From Adineta steineri (Eukaryota > Rotifera > Eurotatoria > Adinetida > Adinetidae), in NCBI GenBank assembly GCA_905250115.1, contig CAJNOI010000006.1, positions 112,803 through 176,802 of the forward strand: 64,000 nucleotides of DNA, given 5' to 3'. Below, piece after piece: positions 39,062 through 51,000 of the stretch. Under the pieces are notes generated by a model. It was given only the letters and a program-made list of their open reading frames with translations, was not told the DNA's origin and made no database searches. Both the position numbers and the translations under genes were made by a program. Within the stretch, counting starts at the first letter, position 1. The number at the start of each line of letters is the position of its first letter.

Positions 39062-39571
39062 AAAAAGAAAATATTTTAACTTTTGATTCGCAATATATGT
39101 TTACTCATCATAAAAACAACACTATAAGACAATCAATCTATTCGTTTTTATTTGTTATTTAAAACCTCATGTTAAATAAAATAGATAGTCTTGCTATTCT
39201 TTTTTTTGTTTTGATTTCTTATTAAATGAGTGAGATTTTTTGTATTACCATTAAAGCAATACATATGTCTATGAACAAATCAAGAATTAAAAGGTTTCTA
39301 TATCTATTTGCTATATTAATATCTTTAAATTGTATATCAATGGGAATAGTTCTCGAATAGATCGGTTTTTCAGCTTTATACATAATTGAATTATTCTATT
39401 CATTGGTTTAACGTTGTTCTACTTTCACAAATATTTTCATATGGATTAATACTAATACGATAATTTATTTACAACCAAAAATAAAATAAGAACAGAAGAA
39501 TATGTATAGTTATTTTTATATTATGTTTGATAAAATAATAAGTATACATTATTCTTTTTTGTTCATTTCAG
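39062..39571. other. intergenic
   Basis: About 510 bases between reticulocalbin and LSM4. AAATAAAATAG near 39174 may be the reticulocalbin polyadenylation signal. Just before LSM4 there is a strong pyrimidine-rich acceptor ending TTCATTTCAG. Confidence 0.55.
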
Positions 39572-40263
39572 ATGGTTAGTTAATAAACAAGAATATGTAA
39601 TGATATAATCTATGTTTACGCTTTTTTCTTCTCCATTTAGCTACCTTTAACACTGCTTCGAACGGCGGTTTACCATCCTATGGTAAGTCATTTATAGAAA
39701 ATTTATATATTTATTTCAATCGTATTTATAGTTGGTAGAATTGAAGAATGGTGAAACATACAATGGAAATTTACTAAGTTGTGACAATTTTATGAATATT
39801 CATTTACGTGATGTTATATGTACTTCAAGGGTAATTATTTTGTTTTTTTTTCTTGACAGAAAAAAGAGATCTGTATTTAAAAGGATGGTGATCGTTTTTG
39901 GAAAATTCCTGAATGTTATATTCGTGGTAATACGATAAAATATCTACGATTACCCGAAGATATTCTTGGACTTGTTAAAGAAGACGTCAATGAAAAACCA
40001 TCACGTTCTGGATCATCAAATCGACGACCATTTCGTGGCCGTGGTGATGGTGGACGTGGAGGTAAAAATGGAAAAATAGCTTGTTATTTTTTAATTTCTT
40101 ATGTACTTTAATAGGATATGGTGGCCGAGGTGGAGGAGGTGGTGGTGATCAACGTAATAATTATAAAGGTAGTGGTGGAGGTCGTGGTGGACATCAAGGT
40201 TCACGCGGTGGTGGCCGTGGTGGTGGTGCTGGCGGCGGTGGTCAACTACGTCAAGGACGATAA
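39572..40263 (+). CDS. LSM4: LSm4, U6 snRNA / mRNA-decay ring subunit
   Basis: Subunit of the LSm2-8 (U6 snRNP) and LSm1-7 (mRNA decapping) rings. Five coding exons: 39572-39574 (the ATG alone), 39641-39682, 39732-39830, 39884-40061, 40115-40263, total 156 aa. The family N terminus is only reached by this splicing: M / [14 protein letters not shown] / [12 protein letters not shown]. The Sm1 and Sm2 motifs are [18 protein letters not shown] and [13 protein letters not shown]. The tail is Gly/Arg-rich ([26 protein letters not shown]), as in LSm4 of other animals, where such tails promote P-body assembly. Acceptor-like TTTCAG immediately precedes the ATG and donor GTTAGT immediately follows it, so the start codon is a 3-nt exon or directly follows a trans-spliced leader. 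Confidence 0.93.
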
Positions 40264-40726
40264 TGTTTAAATAATATGGAGAGCAATGATTCTTAGTAAC
40301 ATTCAACGTCTTATCGCCATTTTCTTGTCTCAGATCAACAACTGAAATAACAAATATTCTTCAGTTTACTAAAAGAAACTTATTTTGTTTGTTTTTCCTT
40401 AAACTAAATCATTTCAATTATTTGTTTGTATAATGATAAAACCTAGATGATGAGAACATCAACATTTTCATTCTTTTCCTTACATTTTAGACAATATCAC
40501 AGAGCACAATTATTTTTCAATGATCTTTAATATAAACGTTTTTTTTTGTAGAAAGTAAAGATCAATACAGAAAGAAATGGATGTAGTTTGCATTATCCTC
40601 AATAAACCTATCAAATTGTTCTTATATATACAGAAGAAAAAAAATACAACAATACAGGAAATAGAAATGAAATAGCCGAAATATTATAATATCACACACA
40701 ATACAAGAAGCATATGAAATATTTTT
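40264..40726. other. intergenic, convergent
   Basis: About 460 bases between LSM4 (+) and the Tudor gene (-). AT-rich 3' regions, nothing else seen. Confidence 0.55.
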
Positions 40727-42280
40727 TTATTCTGTTTTTTCTTCTATTTTATCATTATCATTTAAATGTTTAACAAAATGTTCATAAAATGAAAACCATT
40801 TTTTTGTTAATGGATCAAAAGACATTAAATCAATTGTATTCGGTTCATTGATAATTCTTGCATACAAACAGGTTCCATCTTTAGTCATTTCTCCAAATTC
40901 CTCAATAACATTTCTATTCCATTCAATACGTCCACGACGTTGTCCAGGTTGATGTAAATGTACTAGATGAGCTTGTTCTGCATGCACCTAAATAAAACAT
41001 AAATTATTCTAATATTCAACTAAAAACCCAGACGATCTTTATCTTACTACAAATCGATTATTAATTGGTCGAATCATTTGTATAGGTAATGAACGTGTAT
41101 AACCATAATCAACAAAGAATATCTTTAAAAAAAATCAATAGATATATTCGATTAAAAATCTTAAATATTGATATACATGTGCGAAATCTATATTTGGTTT
41201 ATATTGTATAAAACGTCCACGATGCCATTGTAAACGTGATTTAACAGCGACTAATTCACCTTCATCATAATTAGTACCTGGACAAATACGTTTATGTTTA
41301 TTATAACATTGTCTAAATAAATCAACAAACGTTTATCATTAAAACAGTAGAAAGAATGAAATAGTAATTATACGTCATCTCTTGTGTTAATTCTTTCAAT
41401 ACAACATTTTTGTCGGGTAATTCCTTTTGATCAAGTAATTCAGCTAAAAAAGAAACAAAAGAAATTCATCATTTATAAATGAAATAATTTACGTGTTTCT
41501 CCATTGCCTAGGTTCCAACTGGGACCATATATATAACGAATATAGAAACGAGTTGGTGTTTCAATATGAGTTACTTCTATTGGTAACCAAGATTTAATTA
41601 AAGGTGTTGATGGCATTAAACTTGTATCGACAATTACTTCTTCTTTGATGGGCATACGAGGACGTTCAGCTGAATCTTTTAAATAACAAATAGAATTAAT
41701 TTAAATACATATAGAATCATTTACCAGATGTAATTGGTGTATCATTTGAATCCTTTTCATCATCACTTTCATCGCCTGTAGATACCGATTGTATATTTTC
41801 GTTTCCATTTCTCGATACGGTATTAAAAGGAGTTGCATCTGGATTAAGAGCAGATGATGGAGTAACAGGAGTACTTGTTTTTGTTTCTTTTTCATTTTTT
41901 TCTTCTTCCTCTTCCTTCTTTTCCATAGCAGCAATATCCAATGGTGATTGTTTATTCTGTTCATTTTCATTTTGTTCTTCATTAGTTATTTCTTTTAATA
42001 CGTTTGTTTCTTCTATAATTGGTGTTTTGTCTCTTGTTGAACCATCAGTTGTAAGTGGAGATTGTTGAAGAGATGATGATAAAAATGTATTTGCAATATC
42101 TTCTTTTTCATTTTTTACTTGTGCTATAAATAAAAAAATAGAGGAAATTAATTTTAAAACTTTTTTTATTAATAAAGACAAAGATAAAACGAATAAATAA
42201 GTTAAATACTCGGCGAATGAATTATATAGATGATAATATTCATTTTGAATGTTGCTTTGTTTTACGAATAATTGATACAA
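40727..42280 (-). CDS. Tudor-domain protein
   Basis: Exons: 41725-42123, 41493-41675, 41374-41443, 41177-41312, 41048-41122, 40727-40987, plus an unlocated 5' exon between 42124 and about 42300. The long first internal exon is a disordered acidic segment (MEKKEEEEEKNEKETK). The C-terminal half is an extended Tudor domain: LPIEVTHIETPTRFYIRYIYG gives its first strand; GELVAVKSRLQWHRGRFIQY, HIFFVDYGYTRSLPIQMIRP give the core barrel with the DYG motif. In animals such domains bind symmetrically dimethylated arginine, often on Piwi proteins in germ granules. Partner and orthologue are unknown. Two possible first exons with ATG and a phase-1 donor lie near 42215 and 42265; I cannot choose. Confidence 0.75.
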
Positions 42281-42618
42281 TTTTCGTTCATTCTTGTTTA
42301 TTTTTGTTCATCTATTCTCTAGTGTAAATCTCAAATAAACACACGTATAAACTATATACGAACAAACAAACAAACAAACGAAAAAACTAACAGTAACGAT
42401 AACCTTCATATGGTTTACTGATATGTAAAAAGAGTGAGAGAAGAAAAGAGAGAGAGAGAGAGAGAGAGAGAGTAGAAGAAAAAAAACTATATATCAATCA
42501 ATAACATTTGGTTTTAAAGAGAAATAACAAATGGACGAAAAAATGATGTGACTTAGAGATATAGATTCAATGAGTAATGAAAGACAAGGATAGATATATA
42601 TATATATTCATATAAAAT
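42281..42618. other. intergenic with simple repeats
   Basis: About 340 bases holding an (AAAC)n run near 42361-42378, an (AG)n run at 42447-42472 and a short (TA)n near 42596-42606. Probably the Tudor gene promoter. Confidence 0.6.
42447..42472. repeat. (AG)n microsatellite
   Basis: About 13 AG units upstream of the Tudor gene. Confidence 0.9.
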
Positions 42619-42912
42619 TTAATATCGATGTACAAATGCCAAATCTTTGCTAACTTTATCAATAATACTATGGAATTTTTCATCGTAAATATTCATAATA
42701 ATTGATGATGAAAAAGTAAGTGCATTAGTAGACATATAATCGAAATAAGAAGATGTACCTTGTTCAATGGATGGAAATCGATTTGAATTTGGTTCTTGTA
42801 AATTGTATAATATATATTGTTCTATACGAATTTTATTCGACCAAAATTCACATATATCATTATTCGATACACGTCGAGCTACTTTACAACTTTCAAGTGC
42901 AGCTCCAATATC
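42619..42912 (-). CDS. 3'-terminal exon of an unknown gene, cut by the assembly gap
   Basis: Open frame of 97 codons with a good acceptor (TTTTTACTAG) at its 5' end and a TAA stop at 42619-42621. It begins DIGAALESCKVARRVS and ends SKDLAFVHRY. It is soluble, with no obvious domain and no family that I recognise. Upstream exons lie within or beyond the gap at 42932-43031. Confidence 0.55.
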   Translation of the reverse strand, partial: DIGAALESCKVARRVSNNDICEFWSNKIRIEQYILYNLQEPNSNRFPSIEQGTSSYFDYMSTNALTFSSSIIMNIYDEKFHSIIDKVSKDLAFVHRY

Positions 42913-42931
42913 CTAGTAAAAATTATTTATT

Positions 42932-43031
42932 NNNNNNNNNNNNNNNNNNNNNNNNNNNNNNNNNNNNNNNNNNNNNNNNNNNNNNNNNNNNNNNNNNNNN
43001 NNNNNNNNNNNNNNNNNNNNNNNNNNNNNNN
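42932..43031. other. assembly gap (100 N)
   Basis: Exactly 100 Ns, a conventional scaffold spacer of unknown true size. The DNA on its two sides differs in character. Confidence 0.98.
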
Positions 43032-45028
43032 TTTTAATATAAAATCGTCTGAATATTGAAGAAAGTCGAGTATCATCGTAGATTTTTCATACTTTCACCG
43101 TTGAGTGGTGACACCGATGAACGGTAAATTGGTGGCCACTGTCACCGTTGCATACCTAGTGTGTGTGGCTGTGAGTATGAGTTTGGGTTTGAATGATAAT
43201 TAGATATTGGATGTTTCAATGTCTAAACCACGGCCAATTGTAAGTTCAAACCTAGATTCAATTGAAATTTGGGTGTGGATGCTTTGTAGTACTTGCCTAT
43301 CTATGACTTCTAGTGGTCCTAAAGTGATAACCAATTCAGCAGAAAAAGATTAAAATCTATTTAGAAAAAAGAAGAGAAAGAGTTGGTAACAAAGAAGAAA
43401 AGGATCACATGAATAGAGTGCATAAAATCGAAAATCAATTTAGATGTATGAAGTTGATATCGAATTTTTTTTATTTTATTGACGGACATGGTATATGAAT
43501 TATGTGGAAGAGATAGTGTCGTATTTGCTCGCAGGAAGATGAATAATGTCAGGATGGTTTCAAAGAGGACATTTATGTCTTTTTAATTATTAAACAATTT
43601 AAACTTTGTATTTTCCACTTCGTTTTGAATTTAGTGAATTGCTTGATCTTTGGCCATGAGTTTCTCTTCTCATACTTTTATAGCAACTTTCATATCGCGT
43701 ATTTTCTGCTCGTTGATTTCGAGTTAGTCACTCAATAAATCTATATAACGTTTATTTCCTGAATCTTACTCGAGCATCACAACCTAGAGTGATTAAAGTA
43801 AAGAATGTGTTTTCTTACCTGTTTCTTTCATTTTCTTGAGAATCTTATCTAAATCAATTGAATTGTGAATTGGAGGATGTACGAGGAGTAGTTATCGGTG
43901 TAGAAGCAATGAAAATTTATGGCACAAAAAAACGGCCTTTTACTGGATCGACGGTTTGGCTAGCAGAATTCGAGTAAAATTTGTCCGATAGTCTTTAATA
44001 ATACGACATTTCGAATCATTGAGAGTGTGGGTGTGAATGATAGAATATCATTCATCTACCTGGACACCTATGCCCTCAAGATGGGTTACGTTTTTGTAGC
44101 CCGATCTTACCAGGTTCAATTCAACTTTACCTAAGCCTGGCCTTGTGTAACCCAATGAATTTTCGAAGCCTAGCCAGTTCAACCCGAGTCCGAATAGTGT
44201 TATTTATTTATAAAGACTTTTTCAGTAGAAATCGCAGATCACTTCGGGAATCCGCAGAAGTTTTGAGACACAATAATTAGTATGATAATGAATATCATAG
44301 GCCTAACTATTAAGATTAAAATCAATTTTATGAGGAATAAGATAATCAGCTTTTCATATCAAATAAATAAATAAAATATGTTGATACGTATCTAAACTTA
44401 GTTAGATGCTCTTTAGTGCAGAATTTTTATTAGGGTAAACCCATTTGAACTGTGCGATATATTTGAGGGAAAGTGTTTTTTTCTGCTTTCAACCATCCAG
44501 TAGAACAGAAAGTAGTCGCAACTAGTACACGAAAGAAAAATATCTAGTATCTGAAAATTCAAAACCTCTTTATTGATTATGAGCAACTCGGCGTTTACGT
44601 CTAGTTGAACTTATCGGTTCTGTAAAGTCTTACAAATATATTCCTCTTTTTACATAAAGATAGTTTTCAAGTATATGTTGTTTCACTAAATGCTCGAAAT
44701 CGAAAAAAAGTTCTCTCTCCTATAAAATTAGTACAATTCTCAGACTACTCTGCTTATAAAAAGTGGCGTACTTCATCATTACACGGCACCTTTTTTCTGA
44801 CCATTAAATTGTCACCCTCATTGACGTAGTTGACATACAGCACACTACTTATGAAAGAGAGATATAATCGATTTTTACAATTACTACGGATTATTACATT
44901 ACTCGAATTGAAATTTACATATTTTTCTACTATAAAACTTTTTTACTTGAAAAATCCCTGTATATTAAACATATAGCATGTCTTATTGATAGGATATTTC
45001 CTTGACAATTCAATTGTGGGAACGCAAG
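43032..45028. other. 2-kb non-coding stretch before the mosaic gene
   Basis: No supported gene on either strand. Contains GTGTG-rich patches (43150-43190, 44025-44040) and loosely repeated AGCCTGGCC / AGCCTAGCC and GGTTCAATTCAAC / AGTTCAACCCGAG segments at 44110-44200. These may be decayed transposon sequence. The acceptor-like ATTGATAG at 44985-44992 could join an unseen upstream exon to the mosaic gene. Confidence 0.5.
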
Positions 45029-48000
45029 ATGGAAAGAAGGAATGACTTACGTCGTCATCATCGTCTGCGACGATTTCTCATCGAGTTGAATCTATTCAAA
45101 ACGGATTTAACTGATGGACAGGCGATCACCATTCAACGATGGTCAACTCGCATTTATATTACGCTTCTCTTTTCTGCCATGTCCATTCTACTCGTCTACA
45201 ATGCATCAGCTGTAAAAACACAACAAATTGAAGTGAGAAATCCATCTCTGGAAACATATTTGGAACTGGAAAATACCTACGACATCAAATGCCCGTGTGC
45301 CCAAATATCTGCTTTATATCGTTCATTCGTTGAACTAATTCCGGTATATCATGACATATGTTCCAGTTTTTTTGTCTCGCAAACATGGATCGATATGCTT
45401 TTCGATGACACGACATACATACGGTATGTGGCGGACTTCCGTGCGACGGCTAGCAATCAATTTCAAGTTTTACGGGTACTGTGCAACTTGTCACAAACAA
45501 CCATCAACAATAACATTCAAACATTTTACGATGGAGAACTCATCTCAGGCTATTTATTGAATGAGCCTTTATTAAATGCTGAAGTGACAGCAACCATTGC
45601 GGCCTTTCGAACTAGTAGCAGCACAAACTTCCTTCGCTCCCTTTCGTCTGTCCGGTCGTTTGTGCTGGGAAATCGATACATGACTGGAATTGAAACTGCC
45701 AACTCGCTAGTACTTAACTCAGATGACGGACAAAACTGGGTAGTAGATACGAGTGTAAAAGATTATCAACAACCGAACGTGAGCAGTGTCATTTGTCACT
45801 GCTACCAAATTGCCACTTGTAATTTGTGGTCTGCCTTCTACAATCAAACCGTGCTCGAGACTGGTTCAACACTTAGTTGGAAGCCAAACATATTATCCTT
45901 TCGTGTGGAAAACTGGTTCGTCGCTTGCTGGCCCTTAGAATCACTTCTTCTTTCGTCACTCGATGACAGTTTCTTGAATAATCAAAATGCGCTTGATACC
46001 ATTGCAACGTACTTCAATTGGTCTTCGAATTCGATGCTGATTGCTCTGAACATATTGAAAGAGACAAACCAAAGCAGCACATTCAATGATATTCTTGAAA
46101 CTTTATTCGTCGAAAGTTTCTCGACAAAGTTCAACTATTCACTTTATTTTGCTCAATGCCGACCAATGTCTTGCTTATACTCAATTAATCAACACTCAAG
46201 CTTTTTATACATGTTCACTTCTCTCATTGGACTATATGGTGGTCTATCAATTGTTCTTCGATTTCTTATTCCATACATAGTCACCTTTTTGTTTCGCCGT
46301 CTGAATCCAACACCACCGCAGAATGCTTCTGTTGATATCGGTAAGTTTCAATTGAGATTCTGTGAATAAAACTTTATTTTTTGCATTACCTGAAAACTTT
46401 CATTCCATAAAGTGACGGAAACGAAAACGTGGAGAGAGCGAGCACGAACAATGACGGTACTGGCATGGCACTCACTTCATGATCTCAATCTGTTCAAATC
46501 ATCACTTCGACAGCAACCATCGGATATCAAGCAGCAACAGTGGACGACACGAATCTATATTTCACTACTCGCTCTTGCTCTTGTCATTTTAACACTTTAT
46601 GGGATATTAAGTGTCGAGACAAAACTGATTGAAGTGACCAAGCCTTCGCTTGGTACTGTGCAACAATTACAGTCGCAGGTCAGCTTAGTTTCTTCTTTGC
46701 AATGCCCATGTACACAGTTAACCGTACCTTATGAGAAACTTGTTCAACTTCAACCGTTCTATCATCAAATATGCTCGAGTGACTTTTTGTCAGATCGCTG
46801 GATAAATTCTTTGTATAATGTCATGAAAGCAATAATGAGCTTAAACAGTGCCAGTGTTAGTACCCTTGATTTTTCCCAGACTCAGTCGGTATTTGGACTA
46901 CTGAAAGCTATATGCAATTTATGCAATGAAACGATTACTAATTCGTTGCAAACATTTACACAAACTCAACTTGTTGGTGCTCAACTGCTTACAGCCGATC
47001 AATTCGAAAATCAAATGCTCTCTAATATCAATCAATTTAAATTAGAAACAGCAAACGGGATGTTACACTTCCTTCAAGTTATGCGCAATATCACGCACGT
47101 CAACCAAATTCTTACTGGTGCATCTACTAATTTCTTCATGGGTATTACCGGTTCACCGAACTATAATGCTTCTTTGTCAATCGCATATTATGATAATAGC
47201 AATGACACATCATCTGATATATGCTCGTGTGCAAATGATTCAAGCTGTAAAACGAACTGGGGTGTATTCCTGAATACTTCAGCATATACTCCAGCATATT
47301 CTGTGCCTGGTTTCTATTTAGGCTGTTTTCCAGTTGAATCATTACTACAATCGACACTTGAATGTTTCTATGACAATCAAGACTGTCTAACCATTATGTA
47401 CAAGTTATACAATGTATCTTCCTTTAGCAATTTCACTCGACTCAATTCTTCTTCTGATGCTAGCCGCTTTACGATACATAGCACAATCGGCTCTATATTC
47501 GAAGAAATGTTTATTGAATCTTGGAAGGAATCCACGAATTATTCTTCTTATTTTACCCAGTGTCAACCAGCATCTTGCTCCTATAAGGCTGTACGACGCG
47601 ACAGTTTACTAGAAACTATCACGAGAATTATTGGTCTGATTGGTGGACTGTTTGTCTCTCTGCGCATTCTAGTTCCATTTCTAGTTATGGTATGTGCTCG
47701 AATCATTCGAAGCCGTATGTCATGGCATCAACAAATAATGATAGAATCGAGTAAGAGCACATTTTAATTAATCATAGAACATTTTTGATGAAATAACTTT
47801 TAGCTTCTCCTCAATCACGTCCTGTAACAATCGGTACTAAAATTCTGGATTGGTTCAAGAAGTTGAATGTATTTGACGACACAGAAAGTATGGTCAGTAT
47901 TGAACAACAATATCCAGCAACACGAGTCTATTTACTTCTTCTCGTTATTGCATCACTTATTCTCATTCTCTATACTTCGTTGACCTATAACACGAATACT

Positions 48001-51000
48001 ATCATAATAGCAAGCCCATCTCGTGAGCAATATCAACAGTTGCAACAACGCTACGGATTAGATGCTGTCAGTTGTCCATGCTCTCAGTTATCTGTTACAC
48101 ATTCGTCATTTATCAAATTGGAATGTGACTTTCATCCTGTGTGTGCGAGTCAGTTCATCTCTGAGTCATATCTACAAGAACTATTTCTATTATACAATGA
48201 TTCGGATACGGCATTTGCATCATCAAATGCATTTACGCTTCAAGGCACTCTTTTCAGTCATTTACAAGCTCTTCTTTCCTTGTGCAATCTGACAAAGGAT
48301 GCCGTAAGCGATGCTCGACAACAATATCTTACTTCATCCGTCGCCTCTGCTTACATGATTGACTTCGATCTGTTCGATAAACAAACAAACGCATCACTCG
48401 TTGATTTCCAATCGACATTGTCGAATTCATTTTTAATTTCACTTCAAATGATACGTGGCATTATCCAAGGCAACGGACTGATATCTGGCTATTCGACAAA
48501 CTGGTATCCTATTACCCACTATATAATTAAATCCGGAATAATTTACTTCAAACCACAGTACTATGGCAGTGATAATTGTAACTGTGCCACATCGTCAACG
48601 TGTATTCAGCCATCGACTCCATTCATTCCAGGTTATGTTGTTGGTTGTACTCCGCTTGAATCACTCCTTCGAAGTACAATCGAATGTTTGTACGAACAGT
48701 CTTGTATTAACCTGCTCGCTAGCTACTTGAACTTGTCTTTATCCGAGTCTCCTGCACCACTGAACAAAAGCAAAACTCGTTTTTTTTCAAATGATACCGT
48801 TGACTCGATCGTTCAACAAATGTTCATCGAAACTTGTTCGTCAAATGTCTCATATGATCAATTTTTCGAACAGTGTCAACCCGATTCTTGTTCTGTGACG
48901 CTCTTCGAACCGAACAGCTTGATCATCATTCTCACCACAATTTTGGGTCTTTATGGCGGATTGACAACTTTTCTCAAACTCATCGTTCCCTTTCTCGTCT
49001 TTTCTGCTTACAACCTAATCAGAAAATACAAGCAAAGAGCACAAATTGGAGTACAGCAGGTAAATATGTATTCGTGAAGTTGTCTATCTCCACAGAACGA
49101 AGAAAATAAATAGAAGACTAGCTTAAGAGCTGAACCAAAGGGGACCCAGGGTGTGTGAGGGTGTGGATGTGGGTAATGAAAGAAAACATCCTCACCCACA
49201 CCCACCCTCCTTTGTTAAAAATTGTGATCGTTGAAGATGTATGCCCTTCTTATAACTGTATCCTCCTGTAACTGATGTCTGTCTCTTAGGTTCCAACGGC
49301 TTCCTTGAATAATAACAGAATATCAGTTGAAAGCATCGTTCATGAACAACGTCTTTCCATCGACCAGAATCAACATTTAAATCTGAATCCAAATTTCTTG
49401 AATCCTCCAAACGTTAGCAGTGTCACTGTTGATTCAAAGTCGTTACCCTCGGTTCTAACACTTCGGTATGCTTCTCTCGTTTTAATTTCAATCATAATCT
49501 ACAGTTGTCTTCTCTAGGACAAGATTCTTCGCATTAATACGACGCCATCTCAAGGCCCTCGTTGGGTTTGCATTGTGCATGCTTGTAGCAGCCGCTATCA
49601 TTATCCCATCCGTTTATCTGACTCGACAAAATCAGAATCAAGTTGCACGAACAGGTAAGATCTTCTTTATTACTACTTTATCGATATTTAAGTTCACTTT
49701 ATTCACAAGCTAAAACAACAGTAGCCACTCTCAATAGTGTAATATTTATTTACAGCATAATATTACTAGAAATCAGAGACGAAATCGAATCGAAATGAGA
49801 AAGTTGGAATTGACTTGATCAGTTGTTCTACACTCAAGAGAATAATAAATCTTTAGATCTAAAACTATTTTGAAGATTTTTACGATTCAATACAGTTTGC
49901 AAAGCCTTGAGAATTTCGATTGCTAATCACGTTCTTATTGTTTGAGTGATCCTATACGTGGTATCGAATCGTTTTCAAACATTTTCGTTTGCTAGTTTCT
50001 TCAACAAGCACGAGCATTACAAGCACCACTACCAACAAGAGCATCATTACTAGTAGAACCACGACAATCAGCATAGATACGAGCACGACAACAAGCACAG
50101 GTGATCATACGACAATGAGCACAACAACTAAGACGATTGTTTCAACAAGAACAGTCTCGACTCCAACAGGTTTGTACAGTCAGATTACCTCACCGCATTC
50201 CCCTATGATGTTTTCATTCAGTGGAAGTTAGATCACCTAAGTTTTGCATCATGATCTTCAAGATGAACTATCCCAACTCCCATCTTTGACATCAAGTCTG
50301 TTGCTCTTGACCGTTTCGAAGAACTTCATTAATGCATTTGAATTGTTGATCAAACCTGAGAGAAAGAGTATCACTCTCGTCTAGACGACCAAAACTGCAT
50401 AGTAGATCATTTTTCGTGGCATTTGATATTATTGACAAGGTGGATCCACGAACTACCTCGTCGAATGTCGGATTTGTTCTGTTTTTAAGAAACTTACTTT
50501 GGTATGAGCAAAACGAGTTTGACTATCATGTTCTTCATTAGACATAATCCAGATGTGAGAATTTATAGTGTTTTATCTAATTTCTTCTGGAAATAAGGTG
50601 ACAAATTTAGCTGCGCAAAAGATGTTTGAATTTCAATGAGCAATATCTGAAGAAAATAACAGCCTCAACTGTGATCCAAAATTTGACGTGAGTGTCGTCA
50701 CGCATTATGTAAGTTAGAAAAGTTCAACGCTATAGGTAAATTGTTATGGTATAATTTTTTCTAAAAATGTCTTTAGCTGCACTTGTGTATTTCGAAGATT
50801 TTCGCACAAAATGCAATATTAAATATTAAACTGGATATTACTAGTTTTCATCAGGCTAACGGTAAAATCATCAAACTGTTGCCTCTACCATGTATATGAA
50901 AACGACACGGAATGGTGAACTACATCTAATATTTCGACTAGAATAGTAATCACCATTTGATTTAATATTTTGATAGGTAGATCCGTTGGCCCTCTGATAT

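Noticed and set aside
42360-42475. CRISPR-like repeat array
   Set aside because: These are simple AAAC and AG microsatellites without spacers, and the DNA is eukaryotic.
44080-44210. Possible tRNA or SINE because of GGTTCAATTC
   Set aside because: No cloverleaf arms could be paired around it; it is part of a loose repeat.
43040-44990. Decayed transposon coding sequence after the gap
   Set aside because: No frame with recognisable transposase or reverse transcriptase motifs on either strand.
45002-49077. Three independent tandem genes of about 400-455 aa
   Set aside because: The apparent start of the second is a GTG right at a splice acceptor, each frame ends just past a good GT donor, and joining them preserves phase through to the FG-GAP exon.
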